Source of the DNA: Leptobrachium leishanense
Lineage: Eukaryota > Chordata > Amphibia > Anura > Megophryidae
Assembly (NCBI GenBank): GCA_009667805.1
Contig: CM019069.1
Coordinates: forward strand, 96,941,204-97,005,203
DNA length: 64,000 nt
Direction: 5' to 3'
Shown here piece after piece: positions 52,650 through 63,360 of the stretch. Position 1 is the stretch's first letter; each line of letters begins with the position of its first letter. The notes under the pieces are model-generated. The model saw only the letters and a list, made by a program, of their open reading frames with translations. It made no database searches and was not told the origin of the DNA. The position numbers were made by a program, and so were the translations under genes.

Positions 52650-53947
52650 CCAGCACTGAACTCTTCCACAATACTACAAAAGGGTTACGGTGTAAATGCA
52701 CTTGCTGCCATGAAAGGCACAATATTTGGCTGCACTGACGCCTGTGCCAGATTTATATCATTTAAATTTTTTGAACCGCAGGGTCCAACCCTGCACTCTT
52801 CCACAATACCACAAAAGGGTTACGGTGTGAATGCACTTGCTGCCCTGGCACCAAAAGCACAATATCTGGGTGCATGACGCCTTTACCAGATTCATATCTT
52901 TTTAATATATGACCACATGGTCCACCCCTGCATTCTTCCACAATACCACAGAGGGGTTACTGTATGAATGCACTTGCTGGCCTGGCACCAAAAGCATAAT
53001 ATCTGGGTGCACTAACGCCTTTACCAGATGCATATCTTTTTAATATAGGACCGCAAGGTCCACCCCTGCATTCTTCCACAATACTACAGAGGGGTTACTG
53101 TATGATAGTACTTGATGGCCTGGCAGTCTGGCACTAAAAGCACAATATCTGGGTGCACTGACGCCCATTACCAGATTCATATCTTTTAAAATTGGACCGC
53201 ATGGTCCACCCCTGCACTCTTCCACAATACCACAGAGGGGTTACTGTATGAATGCACTTGCTGGCCTGGCACCAAAAGCACAATATCTGGGTGCACTGAC
53301 GCCCATTACCAGATTCATATCTTTTTAATATAGGACCACATGGTCCACCCCTGCATTCTTCCACAATACTACAGAGGGGTTAGTGTATGAATGCACTTGC
53401 TGGCCTGGCACCAAAAGCACAATATCTGGGTGCACTGACGCCTTTAACAGATGCATATCTTTTTAATATAGGACCGCAAGGTCCACCCCTGCATTCTTCC
53501 ACAATACTACAGAGGGGTTACTGTATGATAGTACTTGCTGGCTTGGCAGTCTGGCACCAAAAGCACAATATCTGGGTGCACTGACGCCCATTACCAGATT
53601 CATATCTTTTAATATAGGACCGCATGGTGCACCCCTGCACTCTTCCACAATACCACAGAGTGGTTACTGTATGAATGCACTTGCTGGCCTGGCACCAAAA
53701 GCACAATATCTGGGTGCACTGACGCCCATTACCAGATTCATATCTTTTTAATATAGGACCACATGGTCCACCCCTGCATTCTTCCACAATACCACAGAGG
53801 GGTTACTGTATGAATGCACTTGCTGGCCTGGCACCAAAAGCACAATATCTGGGTGCACTGGTGCCTTTAACAGATGCATATCTTTTTAATATAGGACCGT
53901 AAGGTCCACCCCTGCATTCTTCCACAATACTACAGAGGGGTTACTGT
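52650..53947 (+). repeat. Tandem array of about 140-bp units downstream of the hAT transposase
   Basis: About nine copies of a unit with tgcattcttccacaatac, cagaggggttactgtatgaa, tgcacttgctggcctggcac and aaaagcacaatatctgggtg. Units of 137-146 bp differ by small indels. The array begins directly after the transposase stop, so it is probably the element's own 3' region. It is cut at 53948 by another repeat. Confidence 0.93.
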
Positions 53948-54410
53948 TAGGGATGAGCCAAACACCCACCGACTTCGGTTCGGGCCCGAACCCGAACTTC
54001 CCATGCAAGTCAATGGGGCTGAAAATTCGGTTTTTTAGAGTGCCCTCCAATATATGCTACATATTTGCCATAAACGGTGTATGGGGGTCCGGGTAGTGCC
54101 CTGGGGGACAGGAAACAAGGACAAAAAGTAAAAAAAAAAACATTTTTAATGGGACAGTGAGTTTTCCATGAAATAAGGGTTAAAAATAAAAATGAAAAAT
54201 TCCTTCAAATATCGTGCCTAGGAGGTCCCCATAACCTGCCCGTGAAGTGGCGGATTTCTAAGATGTATAGAAATATGTAAAATCCAAAAAATGACATTTC
54301 AAATGACGGTAAATGCTTTTCCTTTAATCTATCCATAAACAACTGCTTGGGGCGGCAGTCTGTAAGAAAAGAGGAGACATTTTCGGACACGCAGAAAAAG
54401 TTTACTGATT
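53948..54410. mobile_element. DNA-transposon end starting TAGGGATGAGCC
   Basis: It starts tagggatgagccaaacaccc, followed by a self-complementary gttcgggcccgaac, then gtcaatggggctg and about 350 bases of non-coding sequence including gtgccctgggggaca. This start resembles a TIR type common in amphibian repeats. The matching right end (GGCTCATCCCTA) is not found, so the copy is truncated before the inverted array at about 54420. Confidence 0.55.
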
Positions 54411-54419
54411 TTTTGGCGG

Positions 54420-54562
54420 TGAAAAGCAGGAGAACTGGCAAGAGAAGAGAACAATCTAGACCAAATAGCCGATTTGGAAAGTGAGATAAATGGGAGAATT
54501 TTTCTGGTTTGGCTATTTTGACCTAGAATTTTCCATTCTCCAGTCATTCTCCTGAGTTTCAC
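54420..54562 (+). repeat. Inverted-array unit A
   Basis: Unit reading gtgaaaagcaggagaactgg, then ccaaatagccgatttggaaa, gagataaatgggagaattt, ctggtttggctattttgacc and attctcctgagtttcacc. The same unit occurs inverted at 62546-62622 plus 63052-63118, and direct again at 63138-63282. Confidence 0.85.
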
Positions 54563-54566
54563 CTTT

Positions 54567-55229
54567 TGTAACCGGAATCAGACGGGTTCACTCGGGACGA
54601 GGCCGGACCGGACATGAGCAAGGATTGTCTGAACACGAGTCTCTTCAGGAAAGGCAAACTTTATTGTGATATCACAACAGATGCTCAAACAGGAATCAAT
54701 CGCAAAGAATGAACCCCGAGTCCCTCGTGACATCCAATCTTATACCCCAAATACACAATTAGGTACATCCCAATCAGCCCACCTCCCGATGACACTCTCC
54801 CACCCCACGTGGGTTAATACCTCCCTTAACCTAATACAAAGACATTCCATTACTTTGGCTGTAAATTGGCAAACTTTATGTTAGTTTCAGTGAATCATAA
54901 TTAGTTGCTTTTCCCATCCCTTGCGCCTACAATCACTTGTTATAGCTAACACCTGGTCTGATCTCTATGCTCCTTTGTCTTCAGCGGGCCTCAATGACCT
55001 TGGTAAATCTACTCCTCTTTCTGCCCTTCCGTCCCAGGAACAGCCTAGACCTTTCTCAGAGCTTTAATTGCTTTTTCTGCTAATCTAAACACATTCCTAA
55101 GTTTCTACGTATAGTTCATTCTAGTTTCAGCTACAAACTTGCCTAGTTATTTTCAAGTGAACCAATATTCTGAATAAGATGGTCGCCTGGCTTATAATGG
55201 CGGCCATCTTCCAGTCTATTTCCACTTCA
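54567..55229 (-). repeat. ERV2 3' LTR
   Basis: 663 bp. On the minus strand it starts TGAAGTGGAAATAG and ends CGGTTACA. It lacks the 18-nt insert and carries a 9-nt insert relative to the 5' LTR. Internal flank is the polypurine tract CAAGGGGGGTA (55240 to 55230). Confidence 0.93.
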
Positions 55230-55389
55230 TACCCCCCTTGGCTCAAGCCTCAGGCTCTTCTCCTGAGACTTGTAGCCATTACACCTCACTATTTTTATTC
55301 TCGAGTTCCTCATACTTTGGGGGGGCCTATTTTCATCGGGAACATACCTTGTGGGATAATCAGTGGTATCTTTTGTGTCTGTGTGGGTG

Positions 55390-56592
55390 TCAGTGCTCTC
55401 TTGCATAGTGGCAACATTCATAATACATCTCACACAATCCATTCAGAGCCGCGCTGATCTGTTCCAGTGCCATATCATATATCATTTGTACCTTTCGTAT
55501 CTCCCGTACTTCCAGATTCAGCAACTGAATATCCCAACTAGTCTTATTCAAAATCGCATCCATCAAACTGGCATAACTGTTCATTCTTGCCATCAACTCT
55601 CTTCTCCATCCAGTCCATGCTGGAAGCCATGCCCATATTCGATCCGCTTTCTTGAATAGCTCTCTCTTCTGTCTTTCAAACACCAGTGGATACCTAGGGT
55701 GAAGTGTTGTGTCTGAATTAGTGTCTTCCCCCCTTACCCTCTGGATTGGGATCAATTTAGCCAAATAACACATTCCCGTTACTGTAGGTGGTACCCATGT
55801 GTAACACACTCCTTCACAGCACACCTGGTACCCTCCTTTCACTATAAATAGTGGCAAATGTAGTGTTCCCTTTGATATTTCTATCATCAGTTGTCTCAGT
55901 TGTTTCATCATATCCAGTGCACTCTGCCTCCCATTCGTCACATTCGCAATCACCTCCTCCTGTTCGCTTGTGAGCTTTCTACATCGTAAATATAGAAAAT
56001 TTGACTGCTCCTTCAGTCCTGTTCTGAATATATAAATATAGGATGTCCAGTTGAACTGGCTTGAGTTACATACTCCACCCTCGTTATTTATCTCCTTATC
56101 TGGGCCTAATTGAAAACACCACTCTGGTTGGTACACTGGTCCTGTTATGGGGTGCCCGGGACTGAATGGTTCTGGTTTCTCCCTTGACATATCAACTGCC
56201 TGTACTGTAACATTTTCTGATGCAAACATACTCAAATTCATTGGGACAGAGGCGAATGGTATATGAATTGTCTCTGGGTGCAGTCTACTACACACCCAAC
56301 ACGTGGTTTGCCCAGACTTTTTAGCATAGTCATATTTAAATTGCACAAGTAAGTGTCCTTTCAGCTGGGTTCCAGATAGCGCCTTTCGCTTTTGTCTCCA
56401 CATGGTACGGTTCTCCATCACCGGGTGTGTACCATTCTGATTTTTGGTGGTGCTTGGACACTTGGGGCATGTTTCACGTGACAGTCCATAAATCAGATGT
56501 GCAAAATACAAAATCAGTACCACAAATGCCCCAAATATCAAAATCCCTTGGGCAATTCTTTTCACAGTCACATAAATCCAATCTCTCCCCAC
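55390..56592 (-). pseudogene. env: ERV2 env, open frame without membrane anchor
   Basis: A 400-residue open frame. It has an N-terminal hydrophobic segment (about 14-37), CWVC at 98-101 (CXXC of gamma-like SU), several N-glycosylation sites (ENVTV, NWTS, ANVTN), a furin-like RQKR at 307-310, a heptad-like TM region and LCEMYYECCHYA near the end. The TM cysteine motif reads CX5CC here, where gamma-type Env usually has CX6CC. The frame stops four residues later and no hydrophobic anchor is found in the remaining 150 bases before the LTR, so the product would lack a C-terminal anchor. Env mediates receptor binding and fusion. Confidence 0.85.
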
Positions 56593-56599
56593 CGGTATT

Positions 56600-56854
56600 T
56601 CAAAAACAAAAAAAAATTTCCGGCAATTTCTGCATTGATTTACCTAACAGTACAACCTGATCATTTAGTTTAGTTTTCCCTAATGCCCGAAGGTCCCCCC
56701 TTAGTCCATTAATCAGAGGGGTAGGCCGTCCAAACATAAGTTCGTACGGACTTAGCTTCAATTGGGGGGTTGGACTGCACCTAATGTGCAATAGGACTAT
56801 CGGCAGCACATCCAACCAGCCTAATAGCATCTCTTGGTACAGTTTGGACATCAA
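56600..56854 (-). pseudogene. pol: ERV2 integrase, end of core domain only
   Basis: The frame reads LGWLDVLPIVLLHIRCSPTP and SPYELMFGRPTPLINGLRGD, the end of a gamma-type integrase catalytic core. The zinc finger and DDE residues are absent: upstream sequence (56855-57130) gives no integrase similarity and leads to RNase H. This is a deletion of most of the integrase. Confidence 0.85.
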
Positions 56855-57132
56855 AATCTTTGCGGTTCATTCTCTCGAATTTTTCTGCTCGTTCAACTTC
56901 GGTTTCTTTTGTATCTTCTCCATACTCCCCCATTACTTTTACGCCGAAGAATTTCAGCATCATTTTGTATACTCTGCGGAGTCTTTTGCTGAACTTCTGA
57001 GGTGTTAATCATAAAACGTGTCTCTTGCGGGTTCAGAGGAGTGGAGTAGAAATTTCGGCCTTGGGACCAGATTGGGAAAAGCCATTGGATATAATCATAA
57101 TTGAGTTCTAATAGTTCACAGTCATTGTGCCA

Positions 57133-57885
57133 TTAGTGCAAAATAATTTCAATAAATTCGCCTCCAGATTCAAAGTTTCTCCAATTCATATAAAATTTGT
57201 AGTTTGGCATGGCAGGTTGGTCCTCTTGCTTGCAGAGCAGGACTTTGGCTTGATCAGTTGTTAGCAATGGTGTTGCAGCCGCTTTTGCGGCCTGGTCTGC
57301 GCGCCAGTTGCTTCTTGGGATTTCATCATAACCTTTCTGGTGGCCACGACAGTGCATGATACTGACAGCACTTGGTTTCCATACAGCTTCTAGAAGGGCT
57401 GTGATTTCAGCTGCATACTTGATTTGTTGTCCTGAGGAAGTGAGCAGGCCTCTCTCCTTGTAGATTGCACCATGTGCATGGACAGTCATGAAAGCATACT
57501 TGGAGTCAGTGTAGATATTCACTCTTTTGCCTTCGGAGATTTCTAGAGCCCTGGTTAGGGCTGTTATTTCAGCCAGTTGTGCAGATGTATGGCCTGGTAG
57601 AGAATATGCTTCAATAATCTCTTCTGCTGAGACGACTGCATAGCCGGAGACTTTCTTCCCATCATCCATGTAGCTGCTACCATCAGTGAACAACTGTAGA
57701 TCGTATTTGTCTAGGGGTACGTCTTTCAAATCTGGCCTGCTACTGAACACTTCTTCCATGACTTGGAGGCATTCATAATCTGGATCCTCTTCGCAGTCAG
57801 GCAGTAAAATAGCAGGGTTCAAGGTAGCGATGAGGTCCAAATGAACCTGTGGATTCTCACACATCATAGCTTGGTACTTCATCAT
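57133..57885 (-). pseudogene. pol: ERV2 RNase H
   Basis: A 250-residue open frame. The N-terminal part resembles the RT connection end (QVHLDLIATLNPAILLP). RNase H residues follow in LQLFTDGSSYMDDGKKVSGY, QLAEITALTRALE, VNIYTDSKYAFMTVHAHG and CRGHQKGYDEIPRSNWRADQ (Asp, Glu, Asp, then His and Asp). The domain looks complete and gamma-like. Confidence 0.92.
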
Positions 57886-57892
57886 CCGGCTG

Positions 57893-58732
57893 TTACTGAA
57901 CCAGTAACTTCTTTTTCACATCCAGCAGGGATTTGACAGCATGGGGCACCTTGACATGAAGAACTTGTCCAAGTGTCAACTTGTCTTTGGTTGGGGTATT
58001 CGGCATACTGCTTCTTTTCTTTCTCTGCCCCAGTGCACGCTTGGTACCTGTTAATTGAAAACCTAGATATTTCACAGTCTGTTTACATATTTGTGCTTTC
58101 TTTTTGGACACTCTGTAACCTGCATGGCATAGCAGATGTAGCAGGGCTTTTGTGGCAGAGAGACAGTCTTTTTCTATGGGAGAAGTCAGTAATTAATCAT
58201 CAACATACTGTAATAGAATAACTTTGTGTGGCTGAGCGGTGAAGGACAAGAGGTCCTGGCTGAGCGCGCATCCATTGTAGAGTCCTCCCACTGAAAAATA
58301 AAAAAAGCTGGCTTGCTGGAACCAGACGGCTGCAAAAAAAAACCAAAAAAAAAATGTCTTTTAAATCAAGCACCGTGTAATATTTTGTATCTCCGGGAAT
58401 TAATCTTGGACTGGGCGGTACTCTTGTGTGCCCTCTTTCTGTACTGGCAACAATGGTGTGTTCCACGGTGACACGCAGAATTTCAATATACCGTGGTCTT
58501 TAAATCTCTGCAAATGTGTCTGGATATTCTGCTCGGCTCCCTGTGGGATGTGATATTGTCTTAAAGCCACAGGCACTGCACCAGGTCTTAAATCAACGTA
58601 CACTGGGGGAATATTTACAGCTAGTCCGGGCGGGTTTTCCTCCGCCCACACCTCAGGAATTCCAAGGATTTGTGTGTGCGGGTCCGGGGCTGCCGGGGTT
58701 GGTGCCGAGCGCCATTCTTCTTCTCTTGGCAT
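57893..58732 (-). pseudogene. pol: ERV2 reverse transcriptase, fragments
   Basis: The N-terminal RT frame (58400-58732) has PEVWAEENPPGLAVNIPP, YVDLRPGAVPVALRQYHIPQ and SPWNTPLLPVQKEGTQEYRP. A piece with YYTVLDLKDIFF (motif A) follows, then a jump to ILLQYVDD followed by a stop (about 58190), then MSKKKAQICKQTVKYLGFQL (57893-58111). Sequence between motifs A and C, including the LPQGF block, is missing. The RT is therefore deleted internally and frameshifted. Confidence 0.88.
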
Positions 58733-58739
58733 AATTACT

Positions 58740-60030
58740 GCAATTTTTTTTACAGATTGGGTGTACTGGTTGGCTGGCTGTACTGCCGTGTAAAACTACC
58801 ATTCTCATCAGATCTAATCGAGCATATCCCCCGGGAAAAAAATAATTTGGGCTTGCAATTTGCAAAAAATATCCCGCCCCAGGAGCTGGATGGGACATTC
58901 GGGCATATACATATACACATTGTATAAACAATATTCTCAGAGGTCTCTCTCCCGTAGCCAAAACGGACTCTTAATACCACATCGGAAAAAAATAACTAAA
59001 AATAAAAATAAACCATTCCATTGTTATAAGACCATTCCAAACATCTCATCAGTAATCATCTAAAATAATCCCATAACAATAAAATAACTATCCCATCAGA
59101 AATCAAATAAAAATATATTTCTAATTGATTAATCATAATTTTACTATATTTTAACTATATAGAACATAAAAACGGTATAAAACTACTTTAATTATTTCTC
59201 AAACTGCTCTTTTAATATTAATTTTCTAACCGTTTCATATATTTCCATTTAATTTGTTAATAAATTGTATTATATTTTGATAAACAATATTGTATATTAT
59301 TATATACTTATTATTGTTATAATCTGTAACAATATAAAAACCAGAACTCCCTTTTTTTAATTTAATTCTAGCTCTGTGAACAAAACTAGAGTTTTTGGAA
59401 TAATATCAACACAAAATATAAACATATATCCTGCACTCAACAGACTTCATACATTCTATTGTAGCACACATTAAAAATTAGCTAAACATAGTAATTTTTC
59501 TTCTTCATTTCTTTTTAATTTGAATTCGCTGCACAGACACACAAAGGGTTACTTTCTCTGTCTATCAGAGAGCAAAAAGCCGACTCCCCCCCTTCCCCCT
59601 CTCCGCGCAAACAGTGTGTCAGAAAAGAGGGGGGGAGGAAACAAGTACGGAGCCCAATCTCACTACCTCTCAGCCATTACACACTCTAAATTAATTACTT
59701 ATCACACTTTACTTTTAATTGAACAGTTTGATAGATCAATTATAAACACAATCAGACAAAAACATTCTACCATATATCATTCGATACAGCACACACTATT
59801 TATTAATAACATTCTCTGACTTCATACTCGCGCAGAACAGTACAGATATCACATCCGAATAATCAGTCCGAATTACATACACAAGTTATACAGCACTGTA
59901 ATTTTTTTTTTTAAAACCTTCTAGATTACCATCTGATCTATTGATCATATCATTTTCTTCTGGCCCAGGGGGAAGTGGGGGCTCAGAGACTCCTGAAGAT
60001 CATTACATAATCTACACACAAAACTTGTAA
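58740..60030 (-). other. ERV2 internal region without recognisable gag-pro sequence
   Basis: This 1.3-kb stretch lies where capsid, nucleocapsid and protease should be. It is AT-rich (especially 58990-59340), with no CCHC knuckle or DTG/DSG protease motif in any minus-strand frame that I followed. It may be replaced or extremely decayed sequence. Confidence 0.55.
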
Positions 60031-60054
60031 ATTATCTTTATTTTACTGGTATAT

Positions 60055-60742
60055 TAAAACACTAAATATATATATATAGACTTATTTTCACACTTATCAT
60101 TATCATCACTGTCCTCTTGGTCTACCAATTTATATATGCTCCCCATTGGGCATTTCGATCTTTCCTGGTGGGACCTCTCTGTCTCTTCCACCCACTGCCC
60201 CCTCATTTTCCTCCGCAATTCCGCCCGCTGGAGCGGAGAAAGCTGGCGGAACAGTAGCAGCCGCCCGCCTTCGCAACTGTGACACACAAAACTTCTCTAG
60301 CTGCCCCATAATATGATGGATAGGGCGGGGGCAGGGAATCAATCTCCTCCGGTTGTTCTACCAACACCGGTCTTTTCTTTTTATTATTTTCTTTATTTGG
60401 GGGTACCTGCTTCTTGTTATGTCCCACCATCATTATAAAATAATTTTTATCTTTTACACAATACTTCCATATATCTATATATGGGTACTGTTCAGAATAT
60501 CCGCATTTCCCGGTTACTTGGGCATGCACTTTCTGTATTAGCTCCGGGTCCATTGACCCCTGCTTTGGCCAGTCTGGAACTAGCAGTGGCCACACAATTG
60601 TACACATTCCTGTTGATTTCTCTCTATTTAATTTTACACCATAATCATGTGTTGTATATAGTGCTTCAAAATTCCGCACCATATATCCTAAGGGTGTCTC
60701 ACCCTTCTTTACCTTTTTGGGCTTGGATGACCCGTTACCCAT
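60055..60742 (-). pseudogene. gag: ERV2 gag, matrix and late-domain part
   Basis: The frame from 60742 reads MGNGSSKPKKVKKGETPLGY (Gly for myristoylation, basic cluster), continues as a matrix-like domain (TIVWPLLVPDWPKQGSMDPE, IDIWKYCVKDKNYFIM) and reaches SLPPPYPSYYGA, a PPPY late domain. Similarity continues in a second frame (60054-60287) rich in acidic residues. No capsid follows. A gamma-like Gag N-terminus is clear; the rest is lost. Confidence 0.85.
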
Positions 60743-60759
60743 TGTTACTCTTAAAAACA

Positions 60760-61812
60760 GTACCTTTTTACAATGCAGATATTACTCTTTAGTCAGAACA
60801 CTTAGAATTTACTATCTGGTACTTCAGTCAACAATTCATATGTGTCTGACTCGCTTCCTCCGTCAGTACCCGGACTGCAGTCGCCTGAGCCGGAAACGTA
60901 CCTTGGGAGTCCACTTTCAAGTTTGCTTTCTCGCAATGCGAGTAGGCGCTCGTTCACTCACAGCAGTCTCAGCAATCATTCATAACCCATACTGTACCAG
61001 ATACTTTCAGCACAAAACAATACATAAACAATTCAACTCTTTCTACTAGCCGAGGGCACACCGTCCCTCCTTTTGGCTCCTTATACCCCGTTAATTGAAC
61101 TCTAACTCTTGACTGCTTGTGACTATGTGCACCCCGTTCTATAACTACACTCCCGTCTGCAATTCCAATTTGCCTATGAGTAATCTACCCACCCGGCACC
61201 ACTATCTCTGCAGCTACCGCTGGCCCCAATGAGCCCTCTTCACTACACGATGTACACACTAGCACTGACACAGGGCTCTAAGCCCGGTCACAGAAATCTC
61301 TCCGCCTTTCCTTTGTCCACGTGGTGAAGCTTTATTTACAAACACTTACTACGACTACGCAACTCCACGCGGCTCCCATCTCCCTCAAATACAGACTGTA
61401 CCCTTTAGTTAGCATCCGATCCCCCGGGTCCAGACACGCGCTAGCCACTTTCTGGCCCGTGCTATATGCGGCGGGTTCGGTATGCCAACGAAACCGTGGC
61501 CACGGGTCTCCTTTTCCAACTTCGGTTGGACGTTTCCCATTATACCGGTATTTCCATTAGACATACAAACATAGAAGACACTTTACCTATCGCCGCGCTA
61601 TTCGCTGTTTTCTCGGACTCAGGGGTGTCCCAGTGTTCCCGGGCTGGGGGGTCCGTTTGAGACGAGATGAGGTCCACTGAACAGGAAATCCTGCTTGGTG
61701 CCTGCAGATGTCAGCTCACCTTCAACAGACGCCCAACCAGCGGGATCACTCGCACCTGCAGTCAACCGCTACAGTGTTCAGCAGTCGTTGCCATGCCAGC
61801 AAAGGGCCTCGT
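60760..61812 (-). other. ERV2 leader between primer site and gag
   Basis: About 1.05 kb of non-coding sequence that should hold the packaging signal and splice donor. I could not assign either. Short open frames here have no family signature. Confidence 0.5.
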
Positions 61813-61830
61813 ATCCCGGACGAGCCCCCA
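61813..61830 (-). promoter_or_regulatory. ERV2 primer-binding site, tRNA-Pro
   Basis: The minus strand reads TGGGGGCTCGTCCGGGAT, the classical tRNA-Pro primer site of gammaretroviruses, with no mismatch over 18 bases. It starts four bases (TTTC) after the LTR end, a slightly long gap. Confidence 0.93.
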
Positions 61831-61834
61831 GAAA

Positions 61835-62507
61835 TGTAACAGGAATCAGACGGGTTCACTCGGGACAAGGCCGGAGCGGACACGAGCAAGGATTGTCTGA
61901 ACACGAGTCTCTTCAGGAAAGGCAAACTTTATTGTGATATCACAACAGATGCTCAAACAGAATTCAATCGCAAAGAATGAGCCCCGAGTCCCTCGTGACA
62001 TCCAATCTTATACCCCAAATACACAATTAGGTACATCCCAATCAGCCCACCTCCCGATGACACTCTCCCACCCCACGTGGGTTAATACCTCCCTTAACCT
62101 AATACAAAGACATTCCATTACTTTGGCTGTAAATTGGCAAACTTTATGTTAGTTTCAGTGAATCATAATTAGTTGCTTTTCCCATCTCGGGCTGCGCCCC
62201 CCTCCCTTGCGCCTACAATCACTTGTTACAGCTAACACCTGGTCTGATCTCTATGCTCCTTTGTCTTTCAGCGGGCCTCAACGACCTTGGTAAATCTACT
62301 CCTCTTTCTGCCCTTCCGTCCCAGGAACAGCCTAGACCTTTCTCAGAGCTTTAATTGCTTTTTCTGCTAATCTAAACACATTCCTAAATTTCTACATTCT
62401 AGTTTCAGCTACAAACTTGCCTAGTTATTTTCAAGTGAACCAATATTCTGAACAAGATGGTCACCTGGCTTATAATGGCGGCCATCTTCCAGTCTATTTC
62501 CACTTCA
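61835..62507 (-). repeat. ERV2 5' LTR
   Basis: 673 bp. Same ends as the 3' LTR. It has about 18 extra bases (near tcgggctgcgcccccctc, about 62188) and lacks a 9-base segment (gtatagttc) present in the other LTR. The 4-bp duplication cttt follows at 62508-62511. Confidence 0.93.
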
Positions 62508-62619
62508 CTTTCTCTGAATAACCCTGTCAGGGTTATTCAGAGAGCGGTGAAGAGCAGGAGAATGACTGGAGAATGGAAAATTCTAGGTCAAAATAGCCAA
62601 ACCAGAAAAATTCTCCCAT

Positions 62620-62622
62620 TTA
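62620..62622. repeat. TTA target duplication of the Harbinger-type MITE
   Basis: TTA at 62620-62622 and 63049-63051 flanks the element. Joining across it restores the array sequence. Confidence 0.75.
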
Positions 62623-63048
62623 GGCTAGGGTCAGACTAGCGAATTTTTAACGTGCGTTTAGGCGCACTTAATCACGGCCGCACTAGCAGCAAATGACGGG
62701 CAATGACGGCCAATATACGAAGTACGGTCGCACGAAAGTCCGGCTGCGCAACGCAAGTGGAAAATGAACGCATTTTTTCGAGAACGCAGAACCGCTAGTA
62801 CGGACGTACAGAGTGCGCTGCGTACACTAGCGGCGTGTGTGCGCGATTTGGAGATGTCAGACCCTGCTCATGTCCGGCCAACATAATGTCCAGACACCCA
62901 AAGTTTCCTGGTTTGGATCCGTAAAAAATCACGCACAAAAATGCGCATCGTATGACCGTTTTCGCGCAATCTGTGAAAAAATACGGCAATGCGTTCGGAC
63001 GCACTTTTTGACGGTCGCTGCGAAAAATGCATTAGTCGGACCCTAGCC
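62623..63048. mobile_element. PIF/Harbinger-type MITE (426 bp)
   Basis: Ends GGCTAGGGTCAGACTA and the inverted GGCTAGGGTCCGACTA match at 15 of 16 bases. A 3-bp TTA duplication fits PIF/Harbinger. The interior is CpG-rich and non-coding. It sits in the middle of inverted-array unit A'. Confidence 0.82.
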
Positions 63049-63300
63049 TTATCTCACTTTCCAAATCGGCTATTTGGTCCAGATTGTTCTCTTTTCCTGC
63101 CATTCTCCTGGTTTTCACCTTTCTCTGAACAACCCCGAGAGAGAGGTGAAAGCCAGGAGAACTGGCAGGAGAAGAGACCAAATAGCCGATTTGGAAAGTG
63201 AGATAAATGGGAGAATTTTTCTGGTTTGGCTATTTTGACCTAGAATTTTCACTTCTCCAGTTATTCTCCTGCTTTTCACCGCTCTCTGAATAACCCTGTG

Positions 63301-63360
63301 AATGTTTAATCCCGAAGTGAAAAATAACATTGCTTTAGATTTTTTTCAAACACCAGTTAA
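63301..63360. other. Junction between the inverted array and the hairpin run
   Basis: Short sequence (aatcccgaagtgaaaaataa and so on) without a recognised feature. Confidence 0.4.

Larger units (their letters stand above)
54567..62507 (-). mobile_element. ERV2: gamma-like endogenous retrovirus, internally deleted
   Basis: A minus-strand provirus of 7.94 kb. LTRs are at 54567-55229 (3') and 61835-62507 (5') with the 4-bp duplication cttt (54563-54566 and 62508-62511). The primer site is tRNA-Pro and there is a polypurine tract. Gag start, RT pieces, RNase H, the integrase tail and Env are recognisable. Capsid, nucleocapsid, protease, most RT palm and most integrase are missing or unrecognisable. 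The LTRs still differ by only about a dozen substitutions plus indels of about 18 and 9 bp. Confidence 0.92.
62508..63300. repeat. Alternately inverted repeat array (units A' and A'')
   Basis: At the ERV2 flank is the palindrome tctctgaataaccctg / cagggttattcagaga (62511-62545 region). The inverted unit A' follows (62546-62622, continuing 63052-63118 around the MITE), then a second inverted junction (ctctgaacaaccccgagag, about 63121), then direct unit A'' (63138-63282). Without ERV2 and the MITE the order is A, A' (inverted), A'' (direct), each about 145-150 bp. Confidence 0.85.

Noticed and set aside
53948..54410. The TAGGGATGAGCC repeat as the 3' end of the BED-hAT transposon
   Set aside because: The motif is oriented as a left end and no matching end exists on the far side of the transposase, so it is treated as a separate element.
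54567..62507. The two LTR-like copies as a simple segmental duplication
   Set aside because: TG...CA ends, the 4-bp cttt duplication, a tRNA-Pro primer site and a polypurine tract at the right places make a provirus the better reading.
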